A DNA stretch of 9,806 nt, taken from NCBI GenBank assembly GCA_026387135.1, contig JAPLMH010000037.1:1-9806 (forward strand), in the 5' to 3' direction. The first letter of the stretch is position 1, and every line of letters starts with the position of its first letter. The position numbers were made by a program, and so were the translations under genes. The notes below the pieces were generated by a model. The model was not told where the DNA came from, ran no database searches, and was given only the letters and a program-made list of their open reading frames with translations. This document shows, one piece after another, positions 1 to 6,849 of this stretch. This stretch comes from Candidatus Omnitrophota bacterium (lineage in GTDB: Bacteria > Omnitrophota > Gorgyraeia > 2-01-FULL-45-10).

Positions 1-1431
1 AAATACGAAACTGTTATAGGGCTAGAGGTCCATCTGCAGCTGGAGACCGATACCAAGGCGTTCTGCGGGTGCTCCACGGAATTCGGAAAGCCGCCGAACA
101 GCCACACCTGTCCGGTATGCTTAGGTTTTCCAGGGTCACTGCCGGTCCTGAACGAGAAGGCATTCCTCTACTCGATAAGAGTGGCCCTTGCGCTTAACTG
201 TAAGATACAGGATATCATAAAGTTCGACAGAAAAAATTATTACTACCCGGACCTCCCGAAGAATTTTCAGATATCCCAGTTCGACATGCCCCTTTCGTAC
301 GATGGTTTTGTCGATGTTCTCTCCGGGTCAGGGGCGAAGAAGAGGGTGCATATAAAACGCGTTCATCTGGAAGAGGATGCGGGTAAATTGATCCATCCGG
401 CAAAGGCGAGCAACAGCCTTGTCGATTTTAACAGGGCCGGGATGCCTCTCTTGGAAATAGTTACCGAGCCAGACATAAATTCTCCTGAGGAAGCGTACGA
501 TTATCTCACAGCCCTGAAATCGATACTGCAGTATCTGAGAGTCTCCGATTGCGATATGGAGAAGGGCAGCCTGCGCTGCGACGCGAATATATCCGTAAGA
601 AGAGCGGGCGAGAAAGAGCTGGGAGTAAAGGTGGAAGTCAAGAATATGAACTCTTTCAGATGGGTCAGGGAAGCTCTATCCTTTGAGGCGGCAAGACAGA
701 TAAAGATGGCGGAGGCGAAAGAGAGGATAGCTCAGGAGACGAGGCTTTGGGATGCCCAAAAGCTCGTTACCATCTCGATGAGGTCAAAGGAAGAGGCGCA
801 TGACTATCGTTATTTTCCGGAACCTGACCTGGTCCCGTTCATCATCGACAAGAAGATCATTGAAGAGATAGCTCACGCCCTGCCCGAGCTGCCGGAGGCC
901 CGTTCCAACAGGTTCGTAAAAGAATATGAGCTTTCCGAATATGATGCCCGCGTTCTTACGGGTCAGATAGATCTGGCGGACTATTTTGAAGAGTGCGCCC
1001 GAGGCTATGAGAACAGGAAGACATTGACTAACTGGATCAACGGCGATATAGCGGCACAGATGAATGCCAGGAATGTGAATATACTGGGACTGAACTTAAA
1101 ACCTGGAGACCTTGTGGAGCTTTTGAAGATGATAGACGGCCAATCCATCAGCGGCAAGATAGCCAAAGATGTTTTGGTGGAGATGATAGATACCAAAAAC
1201 AGAGCCGGCGAGATAGTGAGCTCTAAGGGGCTTTCACAGATCAGCGACAAAGATGCGATAGAAGAGGCGGTTTTAGATGTGCTCTCTAAGAACGAAAGAT
1301 CTGTTAATGATTATAAAGGCGGCAAGAAGACGGCCATTACATTCCTTGTCGGGCAGGTCATGAAGCAGACTAAGGGTAAGGCCAACCCGGCCATGGTGAA
1401 CGATCTGCTCAAGAAACATTTAGGGGAATAG
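1..1431 (+). CDS. gatB: Asp-tRNA(Asn)/Glu-tRNA(Gln) amidotransferase subunit B, 5' end cut off
   Basis: GatB is the tRNA-binding kinase subunit of the cytoplasmic GatCAB complex. It activates the misacylated Glu-tRNA(Gln) or Asp-tRNA(Asn) side chain so that ammonia from GatA can convert it to Gln or Asn. The frame is open from base 1 (starting K-Y-E-T-V-I-G-L-E-V-H) to the TAG at 1429-1431, giving 476 residues. The family is about 475-480 long, so only the first few codons lie outside the window. Visible landmarks are four zinc-type cysteines (C22, C24, C37, C40, as CGC and CPVC), the HLEEDAGKLIHP segment, the NRAGMPLLEIVTEPD block, and KVEVKNMNSFR. A C-terminal YqeY-like tRNA-binding region fills roughly the last 150 residues. 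The GTG at 181 is internal, because strongly conserved GatB sequence continues upstream of it. gatA is expected just upstream but is not in view. Confidence 0.97.
   Translation, partial: KYETVIGLEVHLQLETDTKAFCGCSTEFGKPPNSHTCPVCLGFPGSLPVLNEKAFLYSIRVALALNCKIQDIIKFDRKNYYYPDLPKNFQISQFDMPLSYDGFVDVLSGSGAKKRVHIKRVHLEEDAGKLIHPAKASNSLVDFNRAGMPLLEIVTEPDINSPEEAYDYLTALKSILQYLRVSDCDMEKGSLRCDANISVRRAGEKELGVKVEVKNMNSFRWVREALSFEAARQIKMAEAKERIAQETRLWDAQKLVTISMRSKEEAHDYRYFPEPDLVPFIIDKKIIEEIAHALPELPEARSNRFVKEYELSEYDARVLTGQIDLADYFEECARGYENRKTLTNWINGDIAAQMNARNVNILGLNLKPGDLVELLKMIDGQSISGKIAKDVLVEMIDTKNRAGEIVSSKGLSQISDKDAIEEAVLDVLSKNERSVNDYKGGKKTAITFLVGQVMKQTKGKANPAMVNDLLKKHLGE
1422..1427 (+). promoter_or_regulatory. 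Ribosome binding site for the S41 protease gene
   Basis: AGGGGA lies inside the last codons of gatB. It is 10 bases before the ATG at 1438 and 7 bases before an in-frame GTG at 1435. Both starts are possible and differ by one residue. I prefer the ATG, since every other start I assign in this window is ATG. The site within gatB suggests translational coupling. Confidence 0.55.
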
Positions 1432-1437
1432 TTCGTG

Positions 1438-2709
1438 ATGAAGAGGATAAAGATAATCTTTTTCGTGATCGCGGTAATGCTCATCGCTTCTTTGACTATG
1501 GGCAGGCCCGAAGCGCCCAAAGAGACTAAATTGCAGTCGAAGGATGACCTGTATAACCAGGTTGAGCTATTCTCGGACGCGATAAGCGTGATACGAAGCG
1601 AGTATGTGAATGAGGTTGACTCCAAGAAAGTGATATACGGAGCGTTGAGGGGGATGCTCTCCTCGCTCGACGATTTCAGTCAATTTTTGGACCAGGATGA
1701 ATATAAGGAACTGGCGTCAGAGGCAAAGGGCGAGTTCGGCGGAATAGGGGTAGAGATAACGCTGAAAGACGGCATCATCACCGTGATAACTCCAATGGCC
1801 GGCACCCCGGCGGAATCGGCCGGCATAAAGCCGGGCGACAAGATCGTGAGGATAAACGGCAAGACGACAAAAGATGTGCGCTTAAGCGACGCCGTGAAGA
1901 TCATGCGCGGCGAGCCCGGCACGCAGTTAACCCTTACCGTCTGGAGAGAGAAGGAAGAGAGGGTCCTCGATATACCCATAAAAAGGGCCAAGATAAATAT
2001 AGAGAGCATAAAAGACGCCCGTCTGATAGAAGGCAAGATCGGATATATCCGTCTTGTGGAGTTCCAGGAAAAATGCGCCCGCGAACTGGAGGCTGCTCTA
2101 AAGAAGCTGGAGGGCGAGGGCATGGACTCGCTTGTGCTGGACCTGAGAAATAATCCCGGCGGGCTTCTTGATTCCGCGATAGACGTATCGGAGAAGTTCA
2201 TACCAAAAGACGAGATAATAGTATCGACAAAGAGTAGATCCCCGGATCAAAATGCCGTATACAGGTCGAAGGGCGTCCTGACGCATCCTGGCTATCCGCT
2301 TATAGTCCTGGTGAATGAGGGCTCCGCGAGCGCCGCAGAGATAGTGGCCGGAGCTATACAGGATAATAAACGCGGCGTGATATTGGGCACCAAGACCTTT
2401 GGCAAGGGCTCCATACAGACCGTCATCCCGTTAAAGGATAACTCAGCTCTCAGGCTTACGACGGCCTCTTATCTTACACCCAGCGGGAGATCTATCAGCA
2501 ATCAGGGCGTGGTCCCCGATGTGATAGTAGACCGCGAAGAGTTGGGCGGCAGGAAGAGATCCTCATCCGACATATTTGATGATGTTGACGACGATAAAGA
2601 GATAAAGAAAGATATTAAGGTGTCTAAGCAGAAAGAGGCCGTCGCGCGGGATAATCAGCTCGAACGCGCCATCGATCTGATCAAAGCTATAAAGGTCTAC
2701 AGGAAATGA
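1438..2709 (+). CDS. ctpA: Carboxy-terminal processing protease, S41 family (CtpA/Prc type)
   Basis: This is an envelope serine protease that trims or degrades extracytoplasmic proteins, in many bacteria including cell-wall hydrolases. Residue numbers count from the GTG at 1435. Residues 3-22 form a basic-then-hydrophobic signal or membrane anchor. A PDZ domain spans about 102-185 (GGIGVEI at 102-108; AGIKPGDKIVRINGK). The S41 core spans about 200-366, with the LDLRNNPGG block at 235-243. The Ser-Lys dyad is best assigned to S299 (in EGSASAAE) and K324 (in TFGKGS); the 25-residue spacing fits that of characterised CTPs as I recall it. The tail (about 370-424) is acidic then basic and unassigned. 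The length of 423-424 residues is normal for the family. The stop overlaps the next gene's ATG (ATGA), and in Proteobacteria ctpA is also found next to a divergent polysaccharide deacetylase gene. The exact substrate cannot be read from sequence. Confidence 0.94.
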   Translation: MKRIKIIFFVIAVMLIASLTMGRPEAPKETKLQSKDDLYNQVELFSDAISVIRSEYVNEVDSKKVIYGALRGMLSSLDDFSQFLDQDEYKELASEAKGEFGGIGVEITLKDGIITVITPMAGTPAESAGIKPGDKIVRINGKTTKDVRLSDAVKIMRGEPGTQLTLTVWREKEERVLDIPIKRAKINIESIKDARLIEGKIGYIRLVEFQEKCARELEAALKKLEGEGMDSLVLDLRNNPGGLLDSAIDVSEKFIPKDEIIVSTKSRSPDQNAVYRSKGVLTHPGYPLIVLVNEGSASAAEIVAGAIQDNKRGVILGTKTFGKGSIQTVIPLKDNSALRLTTASYLTPSGRSISNQGVVPDVIVDREELGGRKRSSSDIFDDVDDDKEIKKDIKVSKQKEAVARDNQLERAIDLIKAIKVYRK

Positions 2710-3542
2710 AGACCAGGATAGTTTTAACGGTGATCACTGTAGGATTGATATTGGGTGTAGCCTTTATCTTCTGGAGGTCTTCTCACGCCCCGGAGAGGAA
2801 GATAGTGGTGATGAAGAAGGCTCTCCCCGCGAAAGCGGTCGCAAGAAAAAGAAAATTTACTGCCATACAAAAGAATTACGGCAATCCCAAGGTGGCGATA
2901 GTCATAGACGATTTTGGGTATAATATGAATAATCTCGACAACCTCTTTGCCGTGAAGAGGCCGGTTACGTTCTCGATCCTGCCGAACCTGCCGTACTCCA
3001 AGAGGATAGCCTCACTTGCTTCTTCGAAGGGATATGATCTTATACTGCATCTTCCGCTAGAGTCAAATGACCCAACCGCGCCCGCTGAGATCGGCACTAT
3101 CAAGACCGGCATGGATGAAAAAGATATATTGGCGCTGCTTGATAAGGACATAGCGAGCGTTCCCGGATTACACGGCGTATCGAACCATCAAGGCTCGAAG
3201 GCCACGGAAGATAGGCGCGCCATGTCCATCATCCTGTCCGACCTCAATAAGAGAGGCCTCTACTTCTTTGACAGCCTTGTAACCGATAAGTCGGTATGTC
3301 GTGACGCGGCAGCGCAATCGAAAGTCCCATACGCCAAGAGAGATATATTTTTAGATAATGAGAATAACCCGGAGTACATAGAGAAGCAGATGCTCTCCTT
3401 AAGGAAGTCGGCGTTCAAATGTGGCTCCGTTATCGCGGTCTGTCACGACAGGAAAAATACGATAACCGTTTTAAATAAGATGATGCCGGAGCTCGCTAGC
3501 GAGGGGATCAGGTTCGTCTATCTCTCGGAGATGGTTAAATAA
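2706..3542 (+). CDS. Divergent polysaccharide deacetylase family protein (YibQ-like)
   Basis: This is a NodB-fold protein of the divergent polysaccharide deacetylase group (formerly DUF610). It is presumed to act outside the cytoplasmic membrane on a wall or surface glycan, but no substrate is firmly known to me. The 278 residues begin with a membrane anchor (about 4-23), then a basic linker (30-57), then the catalytic-fold domain (62-277). Family motifs are present: AIVIDDFG with D68-D69, LHLPLE with H115, SNHQGS with N160-H161, FFDS with D189, and CH at 246-247 near the C-terminus where relatives usually have a GH motif. D68/D69, H115 and H161 are the likely metal ligands or active-site positions by analogy. 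The ATG overlaps the protease stop by four bases. AAAGGT at 2691-2696 is a plausible ribosome site 9 bases upstream. The coupling suggests joint work with the S41 protease in the envelope. Confidence 0.9.
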   Translation: MKTRIVLTVITVGLILGVAFIFWRSSHAPERKIVVMKKALPAKAVARKRKFTAIQKNYGNPKVAIVIDDFGYNMNNLDNLFAVKRPVTFSILPNLPYSKRIASLASSKGYDLILHLPLESNDPTAPAEIGTIKTGMDEKDILALLDKDIASVPGLHGVSNHQGSKATEDRRAMSIILSDLNKRGLYFFDSLVTDKSVCRDAAAQSKVPYAKRDIFLDNENNPEYIEKQMLSLRKSAFKCGSVIAVCHDRKNTITVLNKMMPELASEGIRFVYLSEMVK

Positions 3543-3543
3543 G

Positions 3544-4554
3544 ATGCTTACATTAGGTATAGAGACTTCCTGCGACGAGACGAGCGTTTCGGTCACCGAA
3601 GGCAGGAACGTTCTTTCAAATATAGTATCGTCGAGCGTGCACCTGCATAAGAAGTACGGCGGAGTGGTGCCGGAGATAGCTTCAAGATTTCATGTGGAAT
3701 ATATTTTGGAGGTCCTGGACAAGGCTTTGAAAAGCTCGGGCAAGCGCCTGAAAGATATAGAGCTCATTGCTGTAACTAACGGCCCCGGGCTTGTGGGCGC
3801 CTTACTTACGGGCGTATCTTTGGCGAAGTCCTTAAGCCTCTCTTTACGTGTGCCTATGATAGGCGTGAACCATCTTCTTTCGCATCTCTACAGCGCGTTC
3901 TTGAGCGATGGCGAATTGCCCGATTTTCCTTTCATCGGCCTTGTGGTTTCGGGCGGGCATACCGCGTTATTCTATTGCCGGGATAGTTATAAACAGAAGC
4001 TCTTATCCCAAACGCAGGACGATGCGGTCGGCGAAGCCTTTGACAAAGTGGCAAAGATATTGGGGCTTGGATATCCGGGAGGGCCTGTGGTGGAGCGGAT
4101 GGCAAAGCTTTCCAAGGACAGAGAAAGGGTGAAGCTGCCAAAGACATTTCTTGGTGTAAATTCTTTAGATTTTAGTTTCAGCGGGATCAAGACTGCGGTA
4201 TTATATTATGTGAGAGCCTCAAAGAATAAGGATGACGAAGCCGCCGATATCTGCCACTCTTTTCAGGAGACCGTCATCGATGAATTGGTGGATAAGACGA
4301 TGCGCGCCGCTGAAATGCATAAGGTGAAGAATATAGTGGTGGGCGGCGGGGTCGCGGCGAACACAAGGCTGCGGGAAAAATTCACGGATGCCGCGAGATT
4401 TTCGGGCGGCGTCAAAGTATATTTTCCCGAAAGACGGTACTGCATGGATAATGCGGCAATGGTAGGAGTTCTTGGGGAGGAATTGTATAAAAGAGGGCAG
4501 CGGTCGGACCTTTATTTGAGCGCCGAGCCCAACCTGGAGGTGGTGAATGCTTAA
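3544..4554 (+). CDS. tsaD: tRNA N6-adenosine threonylcarbamoyltransferase TsaD
   Basis: TsaD transfers the threonylcarbamoyl group from threonylcarbamoyl-AMP to A37 of ANN-decoding tRNAs, working with TsaB and TsaE in the cytoplasm. The protein is 336 residues, the normal length. It starts with the ASKHA-fold signature LGIETSCDETSV (D11). Metal-ligand histidines H110 and H114 are in VNHLLSHLYSA. The phosphate-binding loop region is VVSGGHT (134-140), followed by GEAFDKVAK, GYPGGP and SFSGIKTA. The VVGGGVAANTRLR block is at 265-276, and the third metal ligand D302 is in RYCMDNAAM. All key residues are intact, so it should be active. Only one base separates it from the deacetylase stop, and its own stop lies inside the next gene. 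No tsaB or tsaE is present in this window. Confidence 0.97.
   Translation: MLTLGIETSCDETSVSVTEGRNVLSNIVSSSVHLHKKYGGVVPEIASRFHVEYILEVLDKALKSSGKRLKDIELIAVTNGPGLVGALLTGVSLAKSLSLSLRVPMIGVNHLLSHLYSAFLSDGELPDFPFIGLVVSGGHTALFYCRDSYKQKLLSQTQDDAVGEAFDKVAKILGLGYPGGPVVERMAKLSKDRERVKLPKTFLGVNSLDFSFSGIKTAVLYYVRASKNKDDEAADICHSFQETVIDELVDKTMRAAEMHKVKNIVVGGGVAANTRLREKFTDAARFSGGVKVYFPERRYCMDNAAMVGVLGEELYKRGQRSDLYLSAEPNLEVVNA
4536..4542 (+). promoter_or_regulatory. Strong Shine-Dalgarno for the MgtC-family gene
   Basis: GGAGGTG sits in the last codons of tsaD, 4 bases before the ATG at 4547. It is one of the best anti-16S matches in the window and fixes the start despite the 8-base overlap with tsaD. Confidence 0.7.
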
Positions 4555-5218
4555 CGAGTGGGTCATAATATTCCGCCTTGTACTGTCGGCGATATTGAGC
4601 GGAGTGATCGGTTTTGAAAGAGAGTTTCATGGGCGGGCGGCGGGTTTCCGGACGCATATTCTTTTATCCGTGGGCTCTGCGCTTATAATGCTTACATCTA
4701 TTCACATATTCGACGTCTATTCAGGCAGAGTGGCTATAGATCCCGCCAGGCTTGCCGCTGGTGTGGTCACGGGCATCGGTTTCATGGGCGCGGGGACTAT
4801 AATGCGTTACAAGGCCTCGGTGAGAGGGCTTACGACCGCCACGAGCCTCTGGGTCGTCGCCGGTATAGGTCTTGCCGTGGGATCGGGATTGTATTTCGGC
4901 GCCATTGCCACAACCCTGATAGCCATGATCGCTTTAATGTTCTTTTCCAAGCTTGAACATGTTATGATACGTAAGAATTGGTATAAGACCATCGTCATAG
5001 AAACGCAAGACGGTCTGGAACAGTTAAAAAGGATAAGGGAAACCTTATCGGAATACGGGAGCGAGATCAATGATCTCGAGGCCGACCGTTCGAAGGACGG
5101 AACGCATATTATTCTGAAGTTCGGCCTTAAGCTCACCTCAAATCTGCACAACGCGCAGTTGATAGAAGCGATCGCGCGTTTAGAAGGCGTTAAGAACGTT
5201 AAGTGGGAAGCGGACTAA
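4547..5218 (+). CDS. MgtC/SapB family inner-membrane protein
   Basis: The protein has 223 residues. The N-terminal half (1-135) contains about five hydrophobic segments (roughly 6-22, 36-54, 68-86, 96-113, 116-134). MgtC-family signatures are present: GFERE at 22-26, GFRTH at 33-37, GIGFMGAGTI at 76-85 and GLTTATSLW at 94-102. The C-terminal part (about 146-221) is soluble and looks like the ACT-like domain seen in longer MgtC proteins. Family members are linked to magnesium limitation, acid survival and, in Salmonella, inhibition of the F-type ATP synthase; many have no assigned role. Nothing here proves magnesium transport. The gene overlaps tsaD by 8 bases, so it is probably translationally coupled to it. 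No magnesium-sensing leader is possible in such a tight junction. Confidence 0.9.
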   Translation: MLNEWVIIFRLVLSAILSGVIGFEREFHGRAAGFRTHILLSVGSALIMLTSIHIFDVYSGRVAIDPARLAAGVVTGIGFMGAGTIMRYKASVRGLTTATSLWVVAGIGLAVGSGLYFGAIATTLIAMIALMFFSKLEHVMIRKNWYKTIVIETQDGLEQLKRIRETLSEYGSEINDLEADRSKDGTHIILKFGLKLTSNLHNAQLIEAIARLEGVKNVKWEAD

Positions 5219-5221
5219 CCA

Positions 5222-5228
5222 GAGGGGG
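5222..5228 (+). promoter_or_regulatory. Ribosome binding site in the longest intergenic gap
   Basis: GAGGGGG precedes the ATG at 5235 by 6 bases and a second in-frame ATG at 5238 by 9 bases. The 16-base gap at 5219-5234 is the longest in the window and holds nothing else recognisable. Confidence 0.65.
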
Positions 5229-5234
5229 TGTTTT

Positions 5235-5765
5235 ATGATGACGAGGAAGGATAAGAAGCACGAGACCGAAAAGGTCCTCGATGTAGACGCTTCGATGCAG
5301 GGAACTCTCATCTTCAAAGATTATGTGAACCTCAGGATAAACGGAACGTTCGAAGGCGTATTGAATACGAAGGGTAATCTCATGATCGGCGAGCAGGCAG
5401 TGGTCAATGCCGATATAACGGGAGATTCCATAGTGATAGCGGGTAAGGTGAACGGCAATATAACGGCGCTCAAAGACCTGAAGCTGATATCGCCTGCCAG
5501 GGTCATCGGGGATATCAGGTCACCGCTCTTAAGCATAGCGGAAGGCGCCATATTTGACGGCACTTCGAGGATGTTGACTAAAGCGCATGATCTCACGAAT
5601 AACACCATGACGCCGGATGATCTGGCAAAGTATCTGGAGATCGAAACCAATCTCGTACATGAATGGGCCAGCTCCGGAAGGCTGCCGGCAACCAAAGACG
5701 GCGATGCCTGGAGATTCGAGCGCGCCAAGATAGACGAGTGGATAGCTCAGGGGAAGATAAAATAA
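5235..5765 (+). CDS. Bactofilin-family cytoskeletal protein with C-terminal helix-turn-helix domain
   Basis: Residues 18-112 are a bactofilin (polymer-forming cytoskeletal) domain. They show short beta-helix turns with periodic small and hydrophobic positions (LRINGTFEGVL, IVIAGKVNGNI, VIGDIRSP, AEGAIFDG). Bactofilins self-assemble without nucleotide into filaments, often at the membrane, and scaffold cell-wall enzymes. After a short linker (about 113-124), residues 125-172 form a MerR/excisionase-like (HTH_17-type) domain: a TPDDLAKYL helix, a second helix ending ASSGRLPA, a wing region with W159-R160-F161, and a final KIDEWI helix. An ordinary bactofilin ends in a short disordered tail, so this fusion is uncommon. 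The HTH may bind DNA or simply bind partners. The next gene, one base downstream, carries a similar HTH. The total length is 176 residues. Confidence 0.88.
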   Translation: MMTRKDKKHETEKVLDVDASMQGTLIFKDYVNLRINGTFEGVLNTKGNLMIGEQAVVNADITGDSIVIAGKVNGNITALKDLKLISPARVIGDIRSPLLSIAEGAIFDGTSRMLTKAHDLTNNTMTPDDLAKYLEIETNLVHEWASSGRLPATKDGDAWRFERAKIDEWIAQGKIK

Positions 5766-5766
5766 T

Positions 5767-6165
5767 ATGCCGGAACATTTATTGAATATCAAAGAGGTGG
5801 CGGCTTATCTGGGCGTCTCCGAAGAGGAGGTCAAGCGTCTCGTCGATATGGGCGAGATGCCGGCCTACAAGATAGGAGACAGCTTCTTAAGGTTCCGAAA
5901 AGAACAGGTGGATGCCGTGAAGTCGGAGATCTCTGACGTAGAGAAGGTGGATCCTGCCCGCGTCGCTGTAAAACTGGACTCAAAGGGCCATCCCACGCAC
6001 CCATTTACGGACCTTGAAAGAGATGTCAAGAAGAGAGAGCCTGCCGTGAGGCAGTATGACTACACGTTCGCGGAGAAGATACAGGATTTCATTCATTACA
6101 ATGACTTCTATATCGCCTCGGCGGCAATAGTTGCGATACTGCTCTTTATAATCTTGAGATCCTAA
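5767..6165 (+). CDS. Small helix-turn-helix protein with a C-terminal membrane anchor
   Basis: The protein has 132 residues. Residues 5-52 form a MerR/excisionase-like helix-turn-helix: NIKEVAAYLGV helix, EEEVKRLVDMGEMPAY recognition region, wing with G37-D38 and RFRKEQVDAV. Residues 53-112 are a charged linker rich in D, E, K and R with several prolines. Residues 113-130 are a single strongly hydrophobic segment (FYIASAAIVAILLFIIL) ending just two residues before the stop, which predicts a tail-anchored membrane protein with its HTH in the cytoplasm. I do not recognise a named family for the full architecture. The ATG follows the bactofilin stop by one base; AGGGGAA at 5749-5755 is a somewhat distant ribosome site. 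It may tether the bactofilin, or DNA, to the membrane; this is inference. Confidence 0.82.
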   Translation: MPEHLLNIKEVAAYLGVSEEEVKRLVDMGEMPAYKIGDSFLRFRKEQVDAVKSEISDVEKVDPARVAVKLDSKGHPTHPFTDLERDVKKREPAVRQYDYTFAEKIQDFIHYNDFYIASAAIVAILLFIILRS

Positions 6166-6170
6166 ACGCC

Positions 6171-6845
6171 ATGCCCGATAGAACGAAGCTTCTTTATGAC
6201 GATATCGGCTTCGCCAAGGTGGATTGCCACAGGCTGCTGCGCAGAGGCTTTCCGGAGGTAATATTCGGCAAAGGCAAGACGCCCGCGCAGATCATTGAAA
6301 TTGCAAAAAAGATAATTTCACATCACGGCATACTGCTTGTGACGAGGACCGAAAAAAAAGTCTACTTGAAGCTCAAAAAATTATATCCGAAGATAAAGTA
6401 TTCCGAGTCGGGCAGGATAATATATTACAGAGACTCAAAGGCCCCGGTGAAAAAAGGCACGGTCGTGGTGGTTACTGCGGGAACGGCCGATATACCTGTA
6501 GCCGAAGAGGCGAGGATCACGTTAGAGTTGATGGGTAATCCCGTAGAGATGTTATACGATGTGGGGGTAGCCGGGATACACAGGGTGCTCGATAAGAAGC
6601 ATATTTTGGAGAGTGCCAGCGTGCTTATAGTGATAGCCGGCATGGAGGGCGCCCTCGCCAGCGTCGTGAGCGGGCTGGTATCGAGACCCGTGATAGCGGT
6701 CCCTACCAGCGTGGGTTACGGCGCCAGCTTTGAAGGCATCGCGCCGTTACTGACGATGATCAATTCGTGCTCTCCGGGCGTGGCCGTAATGAATATAGAT
6801 AACGGTTTCGGTGCCGCATATTTTGCATCGATGATAAATAATTGA
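6171..6845 (+). CDS. larB: Nickel-pincer cofactor biosynthesis protein LarB (carboxylase/hydrolase)
   Basis: LarB carboxylates the pyridinium ring of nicotinic acid adenine dinucleotide and cleaves its phosphoanhydride. This is the first step toward the nickel-pincer nucleotide used by LarA-type racemases and epimerases. The protein is 224 residues, slightly shorter at the N-terminus than typical LarB. The N-terminal part (about 10-90) includes GFPEVIFGKGKTPAQI. The PurE-like domain follows from about 96, with VVVVTAGTADIPVAEEA. The likely catalytic residues are E159 (in GMEGALASVV) and C200 (in INSCSPG); their 41-residue spacing equals that of the known Glu/Cys pair of the Lactiplantibacillus enzyme as I recall it. 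There is no clear Shine-Dalgarno before the ATG, so translation probably depends on coupling with the gene 5 bases upstream. larC follows 4 bases downstream. Confidence 0.94.
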   Translation: MPDRTKLLYDDIGFAKVDCHRLLRRGFPEVIFGKGKTPAQIIEIAKKIISHHGILLVTRTEKKVYLKLKKLYPKIKYSESGRIIYYRDSKAPVKKGTVVVVTAGTADIPVAEEARITLELMGNPVEMLYDVGVAGIHRVLDKKHILESASVLIVIAGMEGALASVVSGLVSRPVIAVPTSVGYGASFEGIAPLLTMINSCSPGVAVMNIDNGFGAAYFASMINN

Positions 6846-6849
6846 GCCT

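Noticed and set aside
181..1431. Separate 416-residue gene beginning at GTG 181
   Set aside because: The same frame is open to base 1 and encodes the conserved GatB N-terminus, including the zinc-type cysteines, so GTG 181 is internal.
3932..4657. Antisense open frames across tsaD and the MgtC gene
   Set aside because: They lie opposite strongly conserved genes, overlap one another, and show no recognisable domain; they are shadows of the codon bias.
5062..5078. Inverted repeat CGAGATC-AAT-GATCTCG inside the MgtC gene
   Set aside because: It has seven-base arms with a three-base loop in the middle of a coding region, with no T-run after it and no gene end nearby; probably chance.
5749..5790. 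The bactofilin-HTH and the tail-anchored HTH protein as one gene broken by a stop codon
   Set aside because: The second gene is in a different frame, has its own ATG and a possible ribosome site, and begins a second complete HTH rather than continuing the first.
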